Assembly: GCA_003194525.1 (NCBI GenBank)
Contig: NBIV01000915.1
Span: 1 to 22,843 of the forward strand
Source: Gracilariopsis chorda
Lineage: Eukaryota > Rhodophyta > Florideophyceae > Gracilariales > Gracilariaceae
Direction: 5' to 3'
Length of the DNA: 22,843 nt
The notes below the pieces were generated by a model. It was not told the origin of the DNA. It was given only the letters and a program-made list of their open reading frames with translations, and searched no databases. Within the stretch, counting starts at the first letter, position 1. The number at the start of each line of letters is the position of its first letter. Positions 17,256 through 22,843 of this stretch are shown here, in pieces. The translations under genes and the position numbers were made by a program.

Positions 17256-19117
17256 ACCGTTCTCGGCTGAGGAAGCCCGGTTCCTTTGATCCGAAGGAGT
17301 TGAAGTACAACCCACCCGTAGGAATTCCCGATTCCGAAGTACCATATGACGTCAAAAAGGTACTCTCGGTTGGGGGTGGGTTCATGCTCAGAACTCCACT
17401 GAAGGTATGTCTGCAAGACACAGTGGATCAACTTTTCAAGGAACTCGGAACTGGGCAAGGGAGAGTCGACATTCCGTCCAACATACGAGTCAAAGGAAAG
17501 CTTGAGAGAGAGATTACTCGTATGGGGATTGATCGACCTCCATCCTTGCATCTTACATTGATGCGAGGAATCCGGTACATTAAGAAGATGGACTGGGTCA
17601 TCAAAGAAGCCGACAAGAACCTTGGTCTCACGCTTATGAGCCGAGAGTTCTACGACGGTCTTGTGCAGAAGGAGATCCACGAGGGTGCATTCTCCGAAGT
17701 CAGTGCCTTCCCCCTTGGAAGCCTGCTCGGTAACCTCCTGGTGGTTCTCGAAGTATGTCAAAAAGGACGCAATTTCAATGACGAGATCCTCCACTATGCA
17801 CAAGGAGCCAAAGACCCAGCACCCTTCTATGTACTGCCAAAGATCCACAAGCCCACGGTCAAGTCTAGACCTATCACCGCATCGCATTCATATATCACTG
17901 CGGATTTGTCTAGAAAATTGAGTACCATCCTCAACGAACTGGTACTCAAGATACCGGCTATTTCCGTTAATAGCTGGCAGACCGTGCGGCAATTGGAACA
18001 AATACGCCTCCCTACTGATTGCGTTTTCTTAACGTATGACGTGGAGAGGTGTTACCCCAGTATCGACATCAAGGACGCCATACGACTGTTAACCAAGGAG
18101 CAACCTAAGATCTTCATGGCTGACAATGGCTTCTGGTGTCGAGTACTACAGTTCATCATGTACAACAACTACGTGACTGATGGACATGGGGTACATAGAC
18201 AGTTGGTTGGCACAGCAACAGGAACAGCCGTAGCTCCTGCCTTTGCCAATCTGTACCTGTTCTATAAGTTCCGAAGGATCTTCAAGGACTTTGTCAGCAG
18301 TGTCATCATCAACCGTCGCTACATTGATGATGCTCTCGTGATACTGCGGAACAGAGAGGCTGCCGACCTGCTCATGCAACGACTGAACACATGTTCGAAC
18401 CTACGCATGACATGGGATATCAGTGAAAAGAAGGCAGTCTATCTGGACCTGGAGATATACAAAGGGCGGAGATTCTTCTTCCACAATCTCTTGGACGTTA
18501 AGGTGTACACTAAGCCTATCTCCAAGTTCCTGTACCTCCATGGCAAGTCCAACCATCCCACGCACACGTTCACCGGTGTAGTTAAGGGCGAACTGATTCG
18601 CTATTTACGGAACACCACCGATGAACGCACGTGGAAGGCCAAGGTGGCTCACTTGTTCAGAATGTTGGCGCATCGAGGATACACTGGAAAGTATCTACGC
18701 GCTGCGCTGGATTATGTAAGCTACCGTGACAGGGCAAAGTATCTCGAACGCGCGGAACGGGAGCCTCCTGACCTAGGATCCCTCGTGAAGTGCAGATTCC
18801 ATCCACAGATGAAGAAGTATTGGCGCCAGTTCCAAGCCTGGATTGAGTTTCAGCTGCCACGTCATGGAATTCGAGAGAAGTGGCCACGTACGCTCTTGTT
18901 CAAGAAGGGCGACAGTGTCAGCCGCCATGTCATCAGTGCGGTACCCTGTTTAAAGTCTGCAGACTTTAAACAGCGTGCGCATGGCCGTGCAGGAATGCGG
19001 AACGTCTACAGGGCCAACACTCGGGCCCGCCGAAACCGTCAGATTCAATTATACACGTCGTATTGGCACGATTTTTGGAAAAATCAAAAACGGGCCACCC
19101 AGATTCAACGGTCATGA
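17213..19117 (+). CDS. Penelope-like reverse transcriptase (unit 6)
   Basis: An intact copy, identical in protein to the unit 2 RT; YIDD at 18320-18331. Confidence 0.9.
   Translation, partial: RKARRRRTGRQAKLNRSRLRKPGSFDPKELKYNPPVGIPDSEVPYDVKKVLSVGGGFMLRTPLKVCLQDTVDQLFKELGTGQGRVDIPSNIRVKGKLEREITRMGIDRPPSLHLTLMRGIRYIKKMDWVIKEADKNLGLTLMSREFYDGLVQKEIHEGAFSEVSAFPLGSLLGNLLVVLEVCQKGRNFNDEILHYAQGAKDPAPFYVLPKIHKPTVKSRPITASHSYITADLSRKLSTILNELVLKIPAISVNSWQTVRQLEQIRLPTDCVFLTYDVERCYPSIDIKDAIRLLTKEQPKIFMADNGFWCRVLQFIMYNNYVTDGHGVHRQLVGTATGTAVAPAFANLYLFYKFRRIFKDFVSSVIINRRYIDDALVILRNREAADLLMQRLNTCSNLRMTWDISEKKAVYLDLEIYKGRRFFFHNLLDVKVYTKPISKFLYLHGKSNHPTHTFTGVVKGELIRYLRNTTDERTWKAKVAHLFRMLAHRGYTGKYLRAALDYVSYRDRAKYLERAEREPPDLGSLVKCRFHPQMKKYWRQFQAWIEFQLPRHGIREKWPRTLLFKKGDSVSRHVISAVPCLKSADFKQRAHGRAGMRNVYRANTRARRNRQIQLYTSYWHDFWKNQKRATQIQRS
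18946..18973 (+). repeat. 28-bp perfect palindrome (unit 6)
   Basis: Identical to the unit 2 palindrome. Confidence 0.95.
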
Positions 19118-19324
19118 CAGTTTCGTAACGGACAAGTTGTCACAGCCTACACGCCTTTTTGTAACGGTATTGTTGCCGATAACGTGGTGGTTACGTGACA
19201 AACGGTCATGATGTTTACAGATAGACGTAACGGATCCTCCTGGATCCCCCTCCGTAGAAACCTGCGTAGAAACTGCTGGATGCAGCGTAGAAAAGGATAG
19301 AGCAGTGCTAGGGTATCTGGAGGA

Positions 19325-19331
19325 TATATAA
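19325..19331 (+). promoter_or_regulatory. TATA box (upstream of the unit 7 ORFs)
   Basis: TATATAA in the same context as at 6265. Confidence 0.65.
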
Positions 19332-19385
19332 GGAGTGCCAGACTCCCCTCTGGCCATCTCCTTCCCTCCTCACCCCAACAACCAA

Positions 19386-19421
19386 GGCACTGAGGAGTCG
19401 TAAAGACGAAAGCGCTCTGCC
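19386..19421 (+). ncRNA. Hammerhead ribozyme (unit 6)
   Basis: Unchanged core; predicted cleavage after C19417. The poly-C run just downstream is 7 rather than 8. Confidence 0.85.
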
Positions 19422-19616
19422 AACCTTTCCCTCTTTCCCTTCTTCCCCCCCTTCCCTGCTGCTCCCCCTCATTTTCCGAGGACTCTAAGTCCTTAAGCCG
19501 TCTCTCTCTCCCCCTTATGCTCCCTGCGCGACGCCGCACACCCTCAACCCCCTAAAAAGGAAAAAACCCCTAATCGCCGTGGGGTAGTTGCCGTCGCCGA
19601 TCAAGTCTCTTTCACC

Positions 19617-20552
19617 ATGTCTCGCCGCATCACCCGAAAGATGGCCGAGCATCCAGCCGAAGAGGAAGTCGAAGCAAATCCATTTCAATCTCCAGCCGAC
19701 GAGGAGAAGGATTATACCGACGATGAACTCTATGCTGTGGTGAAGCCTCATTTGGATCGCGTCTGCGCTCCTTATCGCAAGAAGATCCTTGAGGTAGATG
19801 AGAAGATCGCTCGCAGAAGCATCATCCTGGATGAACTTATGAAGCATCAGGACAACGGGACAGTGCCAAAGTCCATTGTCTTGCCCCGAATGCCTCAACT
19901 CCCGAGTTCCCAGGTTGATGAGTTTGACTCTAAGTTCAAGGACATTGCGCATGCATTCGTTACTGCTACGCTGAGTCTTGTCGTCAAAGCCCGGGCTACC
20001 GATCTAAAAGCCCTCGCTGACGAGAGAAAAGTCCTATTCACTGAAGCCACGGAGAAGCTGGAGGAGTCACTATTCGATGCGTACCACATTGCCAAACAAA
20101 TGGCAGAGTCGCAAGTGACCTCCGTTCTCAACCGCTATAAGGAGTTTCTCGAATCTTCACTTGAGAAAAGCCGGCTTCAGACTGAACTTAAGAGCTCTTT
20201 CCGACACTTCGTGGAAAATGAGAAGAAGAACGCTGACCTCCTGAAGAAAACCGCCGCCGAGGCCGACGAAGTGGAGGCTCCTGCAACTGCGGGGGTCGAT
20301 CGGCTGCGGGAGGAGATGAAGCAACTTAAGAAGGACATTAGTTCTCTTAAGAATTCTCATAAACCCCCCAGAGGCAAGGGACCCCTAAAAACCCCTAAAG
20401 GGAAACCCAAAACCCCTAAAAGCCAACAACAATCTGGGGGAAGACGAAGTCGAGAGGAAAGCCGAAGCCAAAAAACGGAAAGCGAGGCGCCGCCGGACGG
20501 GGCGCCAAGCAAAACTAAACCGTTCTCGGCTGAGGAAGCCCGGTTCCTTTGA
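19617..20552 (+). CDS. ORF1 with altered C-terminus (unit 7)
   Basis: This copy matches ORF1 through residue 274. A G run at 20436-20440 is one base shorter than elsewhere, which moves the remainder into another frame and ends it at 20552 (311 residues). The new tail is out of phase with the slippery site, so RT would not be reached by a -1 slip. Given the run-length context and the edge position, a consensus error is likely. Confidence 0.7.
   Translation: MSRRITRKMAEHPAEEEVEANPFQSPADEEKDYTDDELYAVVKPHLDRVCAPYRKKILEVDEKIARRSIILDELMKHQDNGTVPKSIVLPRMPQLPSSQVDEFDSKFKDIAHAFVTATLSLVVKARATDLKALADERKVLFTEATEKLEESLFDAYHIAKQMAESQVTSVLNRYKEFLESSLEKSRLQTELKSSFRHFVENEKKNADLLKKTAAEADEVEAPATAGVDRLREEMKQLKKDISSLKNSHKPPRGKGPLKTPKGKPKTPKSQQQSGGRRSREESRSQKTESEAPPDGAPSKTKPFSAEEARFL
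20470..20506 (+). promoter_or_regulatory. -1 frameshift site sequence (unit 7)
   Basis: The heptamer (20470-20476) and hairpin (arms from 20486) are intact, but the upstream one-base loss puts the reading frame out of phase with the heptamer. Confidence 0.7.
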
Positions 20553-22384
20553 TCCGAAGGAGTTGAAGTACAACCCACCCGTAGGAATTCCCGATTCCGA
20601 AGTACCATATGACGTCAAAAAGGTACTCTCGGTTGGGGGTGGGTTCATGCTCAGAACTCCACTGAAGGTATGTCTGCAAGACACAGTGGATCAACTTTTC
20701 AAGGAACTCGGAACTGGGCAAGGGAGAGTCGACATTCCGTCCAACATACGAGTCAAAGGAAAGCTTGAGAGAGAGATTACTCGTATGGGGATTGATCGAC
20801 CTCCATCCTTGCATCTTACATTGATGCGAGGAATCCGGTACATTAAGAAGATGGACTGGGTCATCAAAGAAGCCGACAAGAACCTTGGTCTCACGCTTAT
20901 GAGCCGAGAGTTCTACGACGGTCTTGTGCAGAAGGAGATCCACGAGGGTGCATTCTCCGAAGTCAGTGCCTTCCCCCTTGGAAGCCTGCTCGGTAACCTC
21001 CTGGTGGTTCTCGAAGTATGTCAAAAAGGACGCAATTTCAATGACGAGATCCTCCACTATGCACAAGGAGCCAAAGACCCAGCACCCTTCTATGTACTGC
21101 CAAAGATCCACAAGCCCACGGTCAAGTCTAGACCTATCACCGCATCGCATTCATATATCACTGCGGATTTGTCTAGAAAATTGAGTACCATCCTCAACGA
21201 ACTGGTACTCAAGATACCGGCTATTTCCGTTAATAGCTGGCAGACCGTGCGGCAATTGGAACAAATACGCCTCCCTACTGATTGCGTTTTCTTAACGTAT
21301 GACGTGGAGAGGTGTTACCCCAGTATCGACATCAAGGACGCCATACGACTGTTAACCAAGGAGCAACCTAAGATCTTCATGGCTGACAATGGCTTCTGGT
21401 GTCGAGTACTTACAGTTCATCATGTACAACAACTACGTGACTGATGGACATGGGGTACATAGACAGTTGGTTGGCACAGCAACAGGAACAGCCGTAGCTC
21501 CTGCCTTTGCCAATCTGTACCTGTTCTATAAGTTCCGAAGGATCTTCAAGGACTTTGTCAGCAGTGTCATCATCAACCGTCGCTACATTGATGATGGTCT
21601 CGTGATACTGCGGAACAGAGAGGCTGCCGACCTGCTCATGCAACGACTGACACATGTTCGAACCTACGCATGACATGGGATATCAGTGAAAAGAAGGGCA
21701 GTCTATCTGGACCTGGAGATATACAAAGGGCGGAGATTCTTCTTCCACAATCTCTTGGACGTTAAGGTGTACACTAAGCCTATCTCCAAGTTCCTGTACC
21801 TCCATGGCAAGTCCAACCATCCCACGCACACGTTCACCGGTGTAGTTAAGGGCGAACTGATTCGCTATTTACGGAACACCACCGATGAACGCACGTGGAA
21901 GGCCAAGGTGGCTCACTTGTTCAGAATGTTGGCGCATCGAGGATACACTGGAAAGTATCTACGCGCTGCGCTGGATTATGTAAGCTACCGTGGACAGGGC
22001 AAAGTATCTCGAACGCGCGGAACGGGAGCCTCCTGACCTAGGATCCCTCGTGAAGTGCAGATTCCATCCACAGATGAAGAAGTATTGGCGCCAGTTCCAA
22101 GCCTGGATTGAGTTTCAGCTGCCACGTCATGGAATTCGAGGAGAAGTGGCCACGTACGCTCTTGTTCAAGAAGGGCGACAGTGTCAGCCGCCATGTCATC
22201 AGTGCGGTACCCTGTTTAAAGTCTGCAGACTTTAAACAGCGTGCGCATGGCCGTGCAGGAATGCGGAACGTCTACAGGGCCAACACTCGGGCCCGCCGAA
22301 ACCGTCAGATTCAATTATACACGTCGTATTGGCACGATTTTTGGAAAAAATCAAAAACGGGCCACCCAGATTCAACGGTCATGA
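20476..22384 (+). pseudogene. Penelope-like RT, multiply frameshifted (unit 7)
   Basis: Relative to unit 2 there is an extra T near 21410, a missing A near 21650, extra G near 21696, 21992 and 22140, and an extra A near 22345. At 21597 a C-to-G change turns the Ala after YIDD into Gly. The reading frame breaks just before motif B. The motif sequences are all still present in pieces. The indels cluster toward the window end, which suggests poor consensus quality. Confidence 0.8.
22212..22239 (+). repeat. 28-bp perfect palindrome (unit 7)
   Basis: Unchanged even though indels lie on both sides. Confidence 0.95.
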
Positions 22385-22590
22385 CAGTTTCGTAACGGAC
22401 AAGTTGTCACAGCCTACACGCCTTTTGTAACGGTATTGTTGCCGATAACGTGGTGGTTACGTGACAAACGGTCATGATGTTTACAGATAGACGTAACGGA
22501 TCCTCCTGGATCCCCCTCCGTAGAAACCTGCGTAGAAACTGCTGGATGCAGCGTAGAAAAGGATAGAGCAGTGCTAGGGTATCTGGAGGA

Positions 22591-22597
22591 TATATAA
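22591..22597 (+). promoter_or_regulatory. TATA box (last, nothing downstream in window)
   Basis: TATATAA in the same context; the window ends before another ORF1. Confidence 0.6.
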
Positions 22598-22651
22598 GGA
22601 GTGCCAGACTCCCCTCTGGCCATCTCCTTCCCTCCTCACCCCAACAACCAA

Positions 22652-22687
22652 GGCACTGAGGAGTCGTAAAGACGAAAGCGCTCTGCC
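22652..22687 (+). ncRNA. Hammerhead ribozyme (unit 7)
   Basis: All 36 core bases are unchanged in the most error-rich unit; predicted cleavage after C22683. Confidence 0.85.
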
Positions 22688-22843
22688 AACCTTTCCCTCT
22701 TTCCCTTCTTCCCCCCTTCCCTGCTGCTCCCCCTCATTTTCCGAGGACTCTAAGTCCTTAAGCCGTCTCTCTCTCCCCCTTATGCTCCCTGCGCGACGCC
22801 GCACACCCTCAACCCCCTAAAAGGAAAAAACCCCTAATCGCCG

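Larger units (their letters stand above)
1..22843 (+). repeat. Head-to-tail tandem array of seven ~3,265-bp retroelement units
   Basis: The same sequence recurs seven times in direct orientation. Unit boundaries, taken at the TAGTTGCCG that follows GTGGGG, are 1-3260, 3261-6525, 6526-9790, 9791-13055, 13056-16320, 16321-19584 and 19585-22843. Units 2-5 are 3,265 bp each and encode identical proteins. Unit 6 is one C shorter in a poly-C run. Unit 1 has seven small indel sites. Unit 7 has about ten plus one substitution, and it stops 5 bases short of a full unit. Each unit holds a promoter, a ribozyme, ORF1 and an RT. Tandem copies are common for Penelope-like elements. Long exact arrays can also arise from assembly of a circular or concatemeric molecule, so the copy number is not secure. 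Confidence 0.98.

Noticed and set aside
1..22843. LTR retrotransposon or retrovirus
   Set aside because: No LTRs, primer-binding site, protease, RNase H or integrase are visible; the repeat is the whole unit.
1..22843. CRISPR array or ordinary satellite
   Set aside because: The repeat is 3.27 kb with coding capacity and no spacer-repeat alternation.

Overview
The window is one tandem array of a eukaryotic retroelement. About 3,265 bp repeat head to tail seven times (unit starts at 1, 3261, 6526, 9791, 13056, 16321 and 19585; all on the + strand), with no other DNA at either edge. Units 2-5 look identical, unit 6 differs only in one poly-C run, and units 1 and 7 carry mostly homopolymer indels. 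The host looks eukaryotic: a TATA box, a good Kozak context, a long UTR and a Penelope-like reverse transcriptase (RT). The sequence does not identify the lineage.

Each unit reads in this order: a TATA box (6265 in unit 2), an apparent hammerhead ribozyme about 60 nt downstream (6326-6361), a pyrimidine-rich leader with a 12-codon upstream ORF, ORF1 (a 300-residue acidic, coiled-coil, basic-tailed protein), ORF2 (an RT in the -1 frame relative to ORF1), then about 200 bp of 3' UTR and promoter with short direct repeats, leading into the next TATA box. ORF2 has no ATG before its conserved N-terminal part. The overlap holds a textbook -1 frameshift site: A AAA AAC, a 9-nt spacer and a GC-rich hairpin. 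ORF2 is therefore probably made as an ORF1-RT fusion of about 921 residues.

The RT matches Penelope-like elements (PLEs) in its LPKIHKP block, motif A (YDVERCYPSID), motif B (GTATGTAVAPAFANL), YIDD, and the KP...SNHP thumb segment. No GIY-YIG endonuclease is visible, so it resembles the endonuclease-deficient PLE branch. PLEs are known to carry hammerhead ribozymes, so the ribozyme and the RT support each other. Inferred working model: transcription of the array gives multimeric RNA, the ribozymes cut it once per unit into about 3.27-kb monomers, ORF1 packages the RNA, and the fusion copies it.

Other unexplained structure includes a perfect 28-bp palindrome inside the RT coding region, a self-complementary ribozyme stem III suggesting dimeric action, CCCCTAAA-type (telomere-like) tracts, and contig ends in the same phase of the repeat. 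The last point leaves open that the real molecule is a small circle or a longer array unrolled by assembly.
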